From Trichaptum fuscoviolaceum (lineage: Eukaryota > Basidiomycota > Agaricomycetes > Hymenochaetales > Trichaptaceae): a stretch of 64,000 nt of DNA. The DNA is taken from NCBI GenBank assembly GCA_910574455.1, contig CAJSYZ010000007.1:1966001-2030000 (forward strand). Direction: 5' to 3'. The notes beneath the pieces were generated by a model that saw nothing but the letters and a program-made list of their open reading frames with translations, was not told the DNA's origin and ran no database searches. Positions within the stretch are counted from its first letter, which is position 1. Each line of letters starts with the position of its first letter. Both the position numbers and the translations under genes were made by a program. This document shows positions 1 to 11,246 of this stretch, in pieces.

Positions 1-1057
1 GACAGTGTCCTCCCGACATCATTTGCGGAGGTTCTCGATTCCGAGTCGCTAACCAAATGGTCCTTACTGTACAGCATCAGAACACATGTGCGCTTTATGC
101 CTGATGGTGCAGAGAAGCCGGAACAGTATTTAACGCCTGAATCCCGTTGGGCATGGGTTGACTCTTTAGAGGACGTCAAACCAGGTTATTACGGGCTTCT
201 CGAACCGGGAAAAATAAGAGAATACGCGTTTCGACGGGTGGGAGGAACTGCAACGCGCGGTTCTTCTCTGTTTGCATTTGAGTCCTCGCATCGAATGTAT
301 GACAGGGATGAGGTGGACTTCGAGATGGTCTGTGAGAAGCCAATAACGTACGTTCTGCCATTTTCTTCCATGTTACATTGACAACTTAATGCGATGCAGA
401 TGGGGACTCTATAAGCTTCCAGAAAAGTGCATCATCAGACATCAACACGATCAAAAGTTGACTCTTAATATACACAAGTCGAAGCGATTTCTCCAACTTA
501 GTGCTCCAAAGACGCGCGAAGCGGATGAACTGATATTTGGTGGGGTTAACTACTATGATGTGCTGATTTAGATCTAACTACTTTCCACACTAGTCGTCCG
601 TAGTCAGCACTTTCACTTCTACGAGTGTGCTCTTGGATCGGATAAACCCAGTGTTTCATCTGCTAAGAGGCAGATCAATGAAATCTACGCTGAGCTGCAA
701 GATCTGGACAACGGGGGGTTCAGATTCAGCCAGTATGCTCCTGGTTATCGTCCTGATAACTGTGAGCCGACCTTCGATGGGCAAGTTAGTGCTGAAAAAT
801 ACCAGTGAGTCTTTGTAATGTGTTGGTATAAAGTATCTTATCGAAGCTTCAGCGAATATATGCGCATCGAGTATGTCACTGTACCTATACGGAGTAGGGC
901 GAAGATAGGGGAACCTCAGCAGGTATCAATGGCAATGGATACAACCAATAAGGTATTGCCCTTTAAGTATAAGGAATATGAATCGATCGTACAGCGCCGT
1001 ATCTCGCGGGACAATTACATACAACCATCAAGTCATAGGGAATGGCCTCAGATTTGA
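1..1057 (+). CDS. Tandem-family protein, copy A, C-terminal part (5' end outside window)
   Basis: Coding from the first base in frame 1, so the start lies to the left. Three or four exons can be followed. Exon 1 runs to about 350. A second exon around 395-540 contains the motif FLQLSAPK and ends LIFGG. A third, about 610-808, contains IYAELQDL. The last, about 852-1057, begins EYMRIEYVTVPI and ends in TGA. Every exon matches the equivalent exon of copy C at 4007-6766 (for example GLLEPG against GLLVPG, FLQLSAPK against FLQLNAPK, KEYESIVQ against KEYESIIE), with the same exon order. No known domain is recognised in this C-terminal region. It was probably a full relative of copy C. Intron boundaries between 350 and 610 are approximate, and a disabling change there cannot be excluded. 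Confidence 0.6.
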
Positions 1058-1784
1058 TGCTTTCTTTCCACCTGTTCAGGTGTCATAATTATGCGACTAT
1101 CGTCCCTATGTACTTGAATGGTGTTTAAGGAACCGTAGAGTAGTATCCTGTGTACGCACCTAAGACATGTGGACAGTTAGCAAATATCAATGTTGTTATT
1201 TATCTCAAACATTAACGATTCAGTACTTCCTACTAAAATCCGAATCTTGCCCTACTCTCATGCAGAATCTTAAAGGGGGGGGGGGGGTTACTAGTAGTAG
1301 TAGCCCACCGGCTGTCGGTAATAAATAAAGTACCCGGGGACCAACTTGAACTTCAACTTGAAGTTGAAGAAGGATCCATTCAGTCTCGCGTTCGTGCCAC
1401 GATCCAAGCTTCATCTCGTCTTGCTTGGCACAAATTCCCAGCAGCTGATTCAACACCGTACTGACTCGGACCGTGCGCACATGCTAGTAGCTAGTGGAAC
1501 TCTTTCACGCCTGTGGCCTTTTCTGAGCGAGCGTATTCAGAACGGAGTTTGGTGAAAGATCCCATGTCAGGTCCTGCTGTCTAAGGAACCTGAGTCATCG
1601 CAAGTGTTATCCATATCGTACATTCAGTACGCGATCGCGACATATGAGACCATCAAAGGCATATCATTCTGGCGCTTGGGACTCTGACACGATCGATCCC
1701 GTATGGAGGTTTCGAGACGTTGATCCGGTTCAATGCTTGAGATGAAATCAAGTTTGCTTCGGGGTAGCAAAGCCTTCTTATCTT
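1058..1784. other. Intergenic stretch, no gene seen
   Basis: About 730 bases without a supportable gene. It holds a run of 13 G at 1275-1287 and a short palindromic CTTCAACTTGAAG-type sequence near 1350. Open frames here have no recognisable composition or homology. Confidence 0.6.
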
Positions 1785-2700
1785 GTGAGTGACGGAAAGC
1801 AAAATGTTATGAAGTCTGGGTCACTGGATGACTTGCAAGAACGTTGGAATCACACCCAGAGTGACAACGTGCTTGAAACAGCGCGGTCAGTTACGCAGTT
1901 AACTAACGTTTGTGACAGGATTCGTCTTTGTTCCAATAGCTTCTCGGATTGCCTCGCTGATGCAGTCTCTTCTGGATGTTGCGAAAGTGAGTACCATCTT
2001 GGATCATGCATAACTTGCACTCTCATCCAAACGTTTGTCCATGAGAATAGGAAGTCAAGGACAGTGAAGATACCTACGATTGGTCTGCTAGTAGTCGGCT
2101 GAAACCTACTTCACCCGACTCCGTCCTTTCTTAAAGTGAATTCTGACAAGGATCATGAGGCGCTTGAGAAAGGGCTCTATCTCAATGAGTATGTTGATTC
2201 TTTTCTTCATAATTAGGCCAAGCTGACATGATGTGTTGGATACCTAGCGGTTTTCTCTAAACGACTTGCAAGCAATGAAGAAGAGAAGCCTACTGAAACG
2301 TTTTTGGAATGAGATTCGTACCACATCGAGGTTACTTGAGCATGAAAAGACTCTGCAGACCTTATACAAAATACTACTGGTAAGTAAATGTATTAGAACG
2401 TTACACTCGTCACTTTCAAAATAAAGCTTTGAAGGTATCGCTAGCATTGGACACGTACAAACTTGTTCGAGAGAGTGGACAAGATGTTCCCCGAAAGGAA
2501 GAAAATGCTGATCATTTTGACGATGTATTCCTTCTTTTGTTAGATCTCTTGGACTTCTCTGAACCATTACTCGCAGGTCTCTAAGTACAGCCAGGCGGAA
2601 ATAAGAATAGACGGTCGAGTTAAAGTGCCCCACTGATGCAGGATTTGGTGAGATCTATGTCACTGGTCATTCTGAAAGGGTCGCCTTCTGACTCAATACC
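1785..2700 (+). pseudogene. Decayed 5' half of the same tandem family, copy B
   Basis: Fragments in shifting frames match the N-terminal half of copy C in the same order. VLETARSVTQLT around 1869 matches VLEVACTIAQLT. IASLMQSLLDVAK follows in another frame and ends at a preserved GTGAGT donor. RLLEHEKTLQTLY around 2320 matches KLLDHERALRDAY, again ending at a GTAAGT donor. LALDTYKLV around 2440 matches TALDTNIAM, and GFGEIYVTG near 2645 matches EFGEVCSTG. Frame changes and stops separate these blocks, and no counterpart of the C-terminal half follows before 3 kb. This is a pseudogene of the family that still shows old exon edges. It could be read as the 5' end of another expressed member only if several extra introns were invoked. 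Confidence 0.65.
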
Positions 2701-3153
2701 GTAGGAGAGAGTTCAGGATGTAGAGATATGGTGAATGGGGTGCTCCAAAACCCATTCCCTAATAGTGAAATTTGCTTAAGGATGAGGGTAATGTCTTTGT
2801 TCTTTGCAAGAACAAATCTCACAGTCAGCGCCTGTGTCGTCCCTGTTGTGGGGCATTACTCTTGTGCATTGACACGCAAGCATTCTTTTGACAGGGCGGA
2901 TCTAAATAGCAAGGTTAGCCACCCTTTTTTCAAGTTCGCACCAATGCATCATGATACGGATAAGCCACTTGCAACCGCTAATCTGTGAGCGTCTGCTCTT
3001 GTTCTTTCCTGTTTGACCTTCATGATCATTCGGTTCTATCGGCTGCCAGTTCGCACCTCATCAATGCACAATCACTGGCTTTCACCGGTTGTGGGGCTGG
3101 GATGGAACATGCTACCTTAGCCATGGTTTGAGCATTAGTCACCGAAAGCTTAC
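2701..3153. other. Intergenic stretch, no gene seen
   Basis: Between the decayed copy B and the antisense relict. Short open frames on both strands show no recognisable family. A few more bases of copy B may extend into the left edge. Confidence 0.4.
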
Positions 3154-3786
3154 CTTCCCTCCACCCCGCTGATTGTCTCGATGATGTAAATCTGGTCGTT
3201 CCATCTAGGTTCTCCATCGCGCGCAGCACTGGCTCCAGGAGCGTCCGTCACCTTCACCCCAGTAACTGCAAGATTCTTCTCCAAGCTCTCTGCCGCGGGA
3301 GTTTCATCTGTACCATCATAGTCGAGAATAATTATACTTTCTGACGGGGACGCAGGTAGCAGGGTGGATGGTGGATCGTCCGCACACTATTCGGGAAGCA
3401 TAGCTTGAGGAATGTCCAATCCTTGTGGAAAGGCAAAAGTGGTGGGCACTGTATTTGACTTCAGTGTAAATCAATCACGTTGAACCTGATACAAAACTTC
3501 AAGTCTTATTACTTGTGCGTTTGCCTCCATTTTTCACGAAAGACCCCTGCACGTTGTCTATAGCAGCAGACTATGGAATTCTTCTGATCTTCGTGGGTGG
3601 CGGGAGGAGTTAGTACAAGCTTCGGTGGGCGCTCATCTTCACATGCACAATTGTAGGACCGCTGACTATGACTTTATAAGGAGGTACATCGGCCCCATCT
3701 ATCTTGCTTCTCCAGTGGATTGTGGTTAGTCTTGGATACAAAGTTCCATCTTCTTGATGCTCTGATTCACATACCCACCCACAGAT
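3154..3786 (-). pseudogene. Relict antisense coding segments of an unrecognised gene
   Basis: Two protein-like blocks lie on the minus strand. The first, 3786 down to 3610, encodes about 58 residues including TLYPRLTTIHW, DVPPYKVIVSG and IVHVKMSAHRS before a stop. The second, about 3460 down to 3154, encodes roughly 100 residues including TFAFPQGLDIP, IIILDYDGTDE and WNDQIYIIETISG. It is interrupted by one in-frame TAG and ends at a GTAAGC donor. The amino-acid pattern looks real (alternating hydrophobic strands, low codon noise), but no start codon, joined frame or known domain was found. The gene is probably broken. It may instead be a very intron-rich gene read incorrectly. Confidence 0.4.
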
Positions 3787-4006
3787 TTACTTGATTTCTA
3801 TCACCACATGTACGGCGTTCAATGCTCATGCATGCGTTGATGAACTGCCATGATTTGAAACCGCACTGTAATTCCTTTGACCTATTTTGACTCATTTGGT
3901 TTACAACATTACTATCAAGCCTCGTTTACGCGACGAGGGGCCTGCATCCATATCTGAAATGATTACTTGACAGACGCTCTCACTGGAACTATAAGAATGG
4001 TCAGAT

Positions 4007-6766
4007 ATGCGTCCTATAAGCTCCATCGCAAGATACAGTCTCCTCCTAACCCCCAAGCTTATGCTGATAACATCGACCTCTCCGTCAACGCCCTCCATGC
4101 AAATAAAGGCCGAGAATGTCCTTGAGGTAGCATGTACAATCGCGCAACTTACAAAGGACGTGACGAACATTGCGAACATACCTTTTGCTTCACAGGCCGC
4201 ATCACTCGTTCTGTCCCTATTAGAAGTTGCAAAAGTAAGTGGCATGATCTATTGAATTAGCTCTATCCTTACACGCAAGCAGGGAGTCAAAGACAACGAG
4301 GATGTCCGCGTCCGGTTAGCTACTTCAGCTGGCTCTTATCTCGTCCGACTTCGCCCCTTCTTAGAGACGGCCGATAACGGACCAGAAGCACTCAAGAGAC
4401 AACTGGACGATTTCAACACGTGAGTACCTCTGGCCCGTTTTTTCAATCTTCACTGAGTTACTGCGGTGCGACAGGGCCTTACAGGGCCTCTCATCGGACC
4501 TGAAAGCATCAGGAAAGAAAAGGCTGTTTAAGAGAGTTTTTGGGAAGGAACGCATAACGACAAAGCTATTAGATCATGAAAGAGCTCTGCGTGACGCATA
4601 TGACGCTCTGATGGTAAGTAACGACTCACAGTTATTTCCATACCCTGTTGACGTTAGGAATATAGATGTGGACAGCACTGGATACGAACATAGCAATGCG
4701 AACACATCTTGTTCATCGTACAGAAACCATCGGCCTTGAAGAACAAACCTCTGACACCTTTGATGTACTCGTATTGCCTTCTATTCTTATTTTCCTCTAA
4801 CTAAAGTATCTCTAGGTTCGGAAATATAGTCAGAGAGATGTAAGGCTGAAAGGCCGCATAAATGCTGGCGCTGTTGCCTTCTTCGCTGATGCTGAGTTCG
4901 GGGAGGTCTGTTCCACGGGAGAGCGGGTTATTGTGAAGACGGTAGTGAGCAAGCAGGTACGGACAAAAATCATATGCGCGAGGTCTTTTGATAAAATTTT
5001 CTACATAGGAGCGAGATCAAGAGGCAAGAAGGTGGCAAAAGATATGGTGTGTCATTTGTTCCCAGCCTTCACTATCCCTTTTTAGACTTTCTCGCAGGCA
5101 CTCAAATGTACCACATCTGACTGGGTGTTCAAACGACCGATCTGCAAATCAGTTCATACTCTTTCATGATGATCTGTCTTGTACGGTACGGAACACACGG
5201 CAGATTAACAATTTGGCAGCATTTGTACAAGACACTTTCAAAAACCAAGACGTCTTTACTATTATTGATACATTAGTTGATTTCGTGAGTGTTTTTGAGA
5301 GGCACAATAGACTTGAAAATGACAAAGATTATGGACAGGTCAACGATGCACTTGTGAGTATATCGTTACTTTCTTTCCAGCTTTTCTCTGAGTGCATCTC
5401 TAGTCAGCCGTTAGGCACATTCAGTCCCAGTTGAATTTGAGCGAGAACGAGGCCGCTAGTCTCGCTAGCGTACGTAAACTCCCATCTCTGCTCCGTACAA
5501 ACTCAACTGACTATCTAGATCAGTTCACGAAGTATTCTGTCAGTCCTGATAGGCGAATCATCGCTATTCCTTTACTTCAAGATATAACTAAGTCAAATTA
5601 TGGTGTCTCGTGGCATGTTTTCGGGAGTCTTTTTCCTGATAGTGTACGCTTGTCAATTGTTATACTTTCTCTCATCTGACATGAAGCTTCTAGCGTGCAA
5701 GCGATACTTATGTGGGACGGTTCTTTGCGAACTTGGATAACGCATCTCAGCATAGCTCCCGTGTGCAGGTTCTTGATGAGGAACAGATAGAGAAATGGTC
5801 CCTGGTATTCAGTGCGAGGGAGCAGCTTCGGTTTTCGACTAATGGTGTTGAGAAGCCACAGCAATATGTTATGCCTCGATCTCGTCAGGCATACGTTGAT
5901 TACTCCCTTGAAATCAAGCCAGGCAGTTTTGGCTTGCTGGTTCCTGGAGAAGAATGGGACTACGCCTTTCAAACGGTGGGAAACCCCGTGACGGATGATA
6001 ACTTTCTTTTCTCGAGTCAGTCAATCCATGGCTTGGATGGTCGTGATAAGGTTGAATATGAGATAGTGTCTGATCGACCAAAGACGTAGGTCTCATATAT
6101 ATCATACCGTCTTTCATTGACTTTTATGCATAACATAGGTGGAAACTCGATCAAATGATTGAGGACTGCATTTTCTTTTATCGACACAAGCAAAAACTGA
6201 ACTGTGCTGTCGATCGGTCAATCCGGTTCCTCCAGCTCAATGCACCCAAAGAATGTGATGTAGATTTGTTGATCTTCGGTGGGCATACCTCTTTGCTGTT
6301 GTAACGTGAATCACTTACGACCTATAGCAGTTGTTAGCTCGGCACGATTTCGACATTATAAATATACCACGAGCGCTATTTCATCACCCAATTCCCCACA
6401 ATGGGACGGACAAATAGCTGATATCTATGCCGAACTTGAAGATCCGGCCAGTGATGAGCTGCGCTTCAGCCATTGCCTCCCCGGCCTCTGTCCTGACAAC
6501 TGTGTTCATCCCCTTGACAGCCGAGTTGGTATCAATCAGTTTTTGTGAGTTTTTATTATGATGCATCAACATTTCAACTCAATGTCTACAACAGTGAATA
6601 CATGCGTATTGAGTACATCACTATCCCTATTAAGAGACAACCCGATAGTGTGAAACCAGGAAAGACAAAGAAACATGGAGCCTCCAGATTCAAAGAATAT
6701 GAATCAATCATTGAGCAGCATATATCGAAAGAAGAGTACAAATTCCCCTGGAGTGAATGGCCATAG
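4007..6766 (+). CDS. Tandem-family protein, copy C: MLKL-NTD-like helical domain plus kinase-N-lobe-like region
   Basis: Intact multi-exon gene starting at ATG 4007 and ending EWP-TAG at 6766. Residues about 35-170 (VLEVACTIAQLT, SLLEVAK, KLLDHERALRDAY) form an amphipathic helical bundle resembling the MLKL-type N-terminal domain seen in many agaricomycete signalling and putative cell-death proteins. The next exons read like a protein-kinase N-lobe: EFGEVCSTG, then VIVKT with the lysine in the VAIK-like position, then NVPHLTGCS and FILFHDD. No HRD or DFG motif follows, so kinase activity is not expected. The C-terminal half (QYVMPRSRQAY, FLQLNAPK, EYMRIEYITIPI) is shared with copy A and matches nothing I recognise. 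A role in heterokaryon incompatibility or death signalling is a guess from the N-terminus only. Alternative downstream ATGs exist in exon 1. Confidence 0.6.
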
Positions 6767-7352
6767 CTTTGCATAATGCCTGATGTCCTTTGCAGCCACA
6801 TCATTTGACAATTAATGTATTACAGTAGTATGTGCGAAGAAACTGATTGAAATTGTAAAAGCGGTTATTTTAACCCGTGTATGGCCGCTTACTGGTAGTA
6901 TAGGTTTCCTCCTGTGCATTGATTCTTCATATTTAAATTCAATACTTACAAGCTACGCAATCATAAACGAGGATTATTGTAGCTGTAACATCTACTCTTC
7001 AAATTTTCAGTTCCGCTATGCGAGGCAAGAAAATGGACATCTTATATAATGGTCAAACTCATGAATCCTTGAGTAAACATAGCCTGAGAGTACAACTTGG
7101 ACAAGAAATAGAACCTGGATGTTTCTATTATTTTCTCTAAGTGTATTAGCGTCTTTACAAACAGACTCTTTATTTTCGGCACATGGAAAGTCGACAAGCT
7201 TGGTGATTTCACAACCGCCACGGGCATTCCTCACTACAACCCTCATGAGGGCCGGCGTCGGTTGACGGGGATAATCATAACCGAATATCATAACCCAATA
7301 ATCCCTTCTCTTGACTCCTTTCAGTGGGGTTTGTACCGTATCATCGACTCCT
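6767..7352. other. Intergenic stretch with a duplicated exon fragment
   Basis: Mostly AT-rich and gene-free. Near 7160-7275 a short plus-strand segment encodes GIPHYNPHEGRRRL, which resembles the first coding block of the hydrolase that follows (WIPHTLADGCRLAG). It may be a relict 5' exon or a local duplication. Confidence 0.35.
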
Positions 7353-8603
7353 ATGGGGACGGGTTGCAGAACAACGAGACTATGGATTCCTCATACCTTA
7401 GCCGATGGCTGTCGCCTAGCAGGTGACTTAGAGCAAGTCGATCCTGAGCAACCGACACGAGGGCGGAAAGTAGCTTTGGTGCGTATTACTCACAGTTGCG
7501 AAACATATGCTGAAATTGACTACATTATAGATACTTCATGGAACTATGGGGTATTTTGAACTCATGTATATCACTATGCGGTGCTGACAGCAGTGGAACA
7601 GGCATAAGGACTATCTATTTCAGAAGAAGCTCGCGAAAGCTCTTCCCATAGACTCATTTCGTTTCGACTTCAGGTGTGAACGTGATCCTTACCCTCAGGA
7701 ATGACGCATATTTATCTTGTTTTGTCCGTCAGAGGCTCTCATGAAACTGGAGGTGTTTGGAAAATGGGCGCTCTGCATGAAGACCTAGAGGATCTGGACG
7801 TCGTAGTCCAGTATCTCTCAAAGGAGTTTGGCTATGTAGTGGATTTGGTTGTTGGACATTCGCGGGGCAGCGTGGTTGCAATGCGTTGGTTATGTATCGC
7901 CGAGGAAGCAAAGCATGTTCGAGGCTTCGTGAATGTCTCTGGGCGCTACCGGATGGAGGTGAGTTGGCTCTTCAATTACGCTATTGAGGAGATAGTCATA
8001 AATGGGAAGGTTATCGAAGAAAATACACTGTGCGTTCTATCTTCTTAGTGAGATTGAATTTCGGCTGAAAGGGTTGCAGACCTCGATGCAGTCTACAAAC
8101 CTTCATTTGAATCACAAGGGTACCATGAGTGGAAGGTCAACGTAGCGCGAAAGCTGGTTGTCGGTCGCATATACCCGCAAGACATGGATGAATTTGCCTC
8201 TTGGGACTCATCCCTGGTATGGGATAGGTTTCCCTCCCGTACCCATGTCTTAACATTGCATGGATTGAAAGACCAGACGGTCCCACCGTACGTAAATCCC
8301 TTGTTAAATTGTTGTGCAACTTGATAACTCGCCCTTACTAGGTACGACGCCATCATTTATGCAAGAGCATTGGGCGGACGTAGTCCTGGAACACATAGTC
8401 TACACTTCATAGAAGATGGAGACCATAACTTCTCCGCTGTGAGTCTATTACCAAGATATTTCCAAGAGTTGTCCATAATGACGATTTTGTCTTCATAGCA
8501 TCGTGATGAAGTGGTGGAAACTATCACGAGTTGGTGGTCTGCAGTAGAAGGAGAAGCTTTACAAACAGGCATATGGAATCAAGGGATTAGAGGAAAGCTG
8601 TAG
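7353..8603 (+). CDS. Alpha/beta hydrolase (serine esterase/S33-like)
   Basis: Multi-exon gene of the alpha/beta hydrolase fold. In order: RGRKVAL, a tiny exon encoding ILHGTMG (oxyanion-hole HG), KDYLFQKKLA, SFRFDFRG, the nucleophile elbow GHSRGS (serine near 7860), the acid motif HGLKDQTVPP and the catalytic histidine in EDGDHNF. The small ILHGTMG exon near 7532 is flanked by two short introns. Together these give a full Ser-Asp-His triad. Such proteins are usually cytosolic esterases or acyl-peptide-type hydrolases, and the natural substrate cannot be told. The gene ends GIRGKL-TAG at 8603. The first ATG in the reading frame is 7353. An upstream exon is possible because a similar IPH block occurs near 7200. 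It is an isolated gene, followed 180 bases later by the YTP1-like gene. Confidence 0.8.
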
Positions 8604-8785
8604 ATCTTACTACATTATTTGTCTGTTTGTTACAAAGTATATTATCTGGAAGCTTACTTATTGATCATGCGTAAGTGACACTCCGAGTCTGAGCTGCGCC
8701 GTGGGAACCCGGTCATCACTGGCACTCTCTCGTTTTCCGACTTTCTCTCCTACCCTTCCTACGACATCAACGACATTCGCCCCCG

Positions 8786-10726
8786 ATGGCGGTGGCCACA
8801 CGCACCAATGCCATTGCTACTGTTATATGTCTACTTTCTCTAAGAGTTCTTGCACATAAGCATCACGACGAGCTGACGGAAGAGGAGGCGAATGCTCCTG
8901 TGGACGCTGTGCTATGGATCCATATGGCGTTGCAGGCTGCGGTTTGGGGTGTCCTCTTTCCTATTGGCATGGTCTTGGGCATGAGCCGAAGTCGGTGGCA
9001 TGTACCACTGCAGGTAAGCTACGCTAGCACTCTTATGTTGGATTCGCGGCCCTGACGGACATGTTGCAGAGTGTCGGGTTTGCGCTCACGATTGCTGGCT
9101 ACCTACTTGGCCATTCACATAAAGGGCGCGCATTCCTGCCATCAGTGCATGGATCATTTGCGAAGTTTCTGTACCTTCCGATATCAGCGCAGTTGGCTCT
9201 GGGTATCTACCTGAAAATGCACATTCACGAACAGACAATCCGTCCCTGGGCAGTGAAAGCCCACGGGATACTAGGGAAATCGTATCCTATCATCGGATGG
9301 ACGCAAATGCTGTTTGGATCTGCTACTTTCTTTGGATATTGTCGCGGAGGTCATCTGGGTCAATGTCTGGCACACTATATTATGGTATGTCCAGTCGGAA
9401 GTGACTGTAGTATTTACCTTCATCTTACACGCGGATTCAACAGGGGAGCGGATTCATCGCGTACGGTATCATCATGGCAATTATGATGGTTGCAGGGGAG
9501 GCTTGGGTTAGGCGCAGCGGGCGAAGCCCAGAGTGGTGGGATTCCTGGGTAATCATGCTTTGGGTAAGCGAGTGCTCTTCTGGCATGTTGCCAATCAGCT
9601 GAATGAGCATTTTATACAGGGAATTGGTGAGCTGAATGAAGGGAAGTATATGATAGCTCTGCTGACATTGATGTTTGAATAGTTAATACGTTCACCGAGC
9701 ACCACGGCGGAAAGTGGTCTGCCAAGGACATGCAACATACGTGAGCGAAACTGCTTCATGTAGATTCGCTTGATAATAATTGTTTCTGCAGGTCTCTCGG
9801 AGTGCTTTGTACGTGTCTGACAATTCGAAGGTAGACTCGATCTAACATCGTCTTCAGGGTGGACTGGAGGCGCACTGGGAATTTGGCTTTCGCGAAAGAA
9901 TCAGCGAAGTGTTGTGCCTTCTCTCATGTATGTTGTCTGGATTTCCATTCTGTTCTGTCTCGCTAATCCTTTATCAGCATTATTATGACAGGTTGGGCTA
10001 TGTCCGAACACGCACAAGCCCTGATGATCTCCACAAAAGTACACGCTGCCTTTGGATACGTTCTCATGCTTGCAGGTCTCGCGCGTTTAATTGAAGTCTG
10101 CTTCATTGTACCAAGCTTCGAGAAACAAGAACCTGCCGCAGATAGTGATCGCCATAGCGAACAAACGCTGGCGGGCCCCGGGCCCGAGAACCCTCGACTC
10201 ACCATGGTGCAAGCTTTCCGACACTTGCCTCCTTTCGTGAGTGTTTTCTTACAACGATATTTCTTTGTCTGACGTCCATTATCTAGCTTCTTGCCGCTGC
10301 AGGGTGAGTTTGAAAAACATCGCAGACGGGATCCAGTGCTGATCATCATCACAGGCTTTTGTTCATGTCTGCTACCGACGAAGAGTTAGACTTTGTCCAC
10401 GACAACGAGATGGACCATGTTACATATGTTTTAATAATGCTCAGGTCAGTGTTTGAGTTACATTTTCCTTCAAGCTCTTAGATCTTATGCTTTCTCTACG
10501 CAGTCTTGCCTTCACTATCTATGTGTTTGTCTTACTGTTGATAAACATGTGGGGTACTACCGGACGCAACTCGATTTCTGCAACTGTCGCTCACTCACAA
10601 GGTTCCCAAGAAGATGGTTTAGAACTCGACAAGTGGTACCAGCGCGTCCCCGTAGGAGAAACAGACGCAGATCCTCTCTCTCCTCAGTTTGTTATTGGGG
10701 AGCATGACACAGAACGAGATCCTTAA
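8786..10726 (+). CDS. YTP1: YTP1-like multi-spanning membrane protein
   Basis: About nine exons from ATG 8786 to TAA 10726. The N-terminus is a signal-like hydrophobic stretch ([12 protein letters not shown]) followed by a His-rich KHHDE. Many hydrophobic segments follow ([62 protein letters not shown]). Conserved His-containing motifs [21 protein letters not shown] and SEHAQ fit the DUF2427 plus Ytp1 C-terminal architecture, with a cytochrome-b561-like feel. The yeast homologue is a plasma-membrane or mitochondria-related membrane protein without an assigned reaction, so no activity is claimed. The C-terminal tail after the last helix is hydrophilic ([16 protein letters not shown]). Intron phases join cleanly, for example across the 9014-9070 intron. 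Confidence 0.8.
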
Positions 10727-11246
10727 AATCATTTGGATAGTGTTTGTTTACCACCTGTAGCTCTTCCTTAGCATTTCGCATTTGTAATGGTTTGCGTGCA
10801 AGATAAGTAATTGATATTGGTTCTAACCTACTAATGTAAAGCGATGAATAATGCAATATGCAGTAAAATTCGTGAAATAGCAAGAGAAGACGCCTTGGAA
10901 GTCCCCAGTATAAATGAATGAGAAGAGAGAAAAGCTGCAGAGTACAAGATAATGCATAAGCAGAGAGACCATTGATGGGGTATGAGAATTGGTGAGAGAT
11001 GAAGGGAAGGAGTGTTCCAAGGCTACGGACAAGGGTGTTAATGCGTACACAGAATAGATAAAAAGAACGGAGGGAGGTGCGCGATAGCCGACCTAAGCAG
11101 AGGCAAAGAGAGATCCAGTACATACAAACCGAAAGAGCGTGTGAGAGCGTTGGCAAGCAAGAAGAAAAGACGTAGTTGATGACGGCTGCAAATGTAGCAA
11201 GAAGAATGGGAGCCCCAAAGATTTATGCTTGACAAACGAAAACGAA
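10727..11246. other. Convergent 3' intergenic region
   Basis: Lies between the 3' ends of the YTP1-like gene (+) and the CaaX protein gene (-). It should hold both 3' untranslated regions. No gene is seen, and the open frames here read as low-complexity shadow. Confidence 0.5.
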
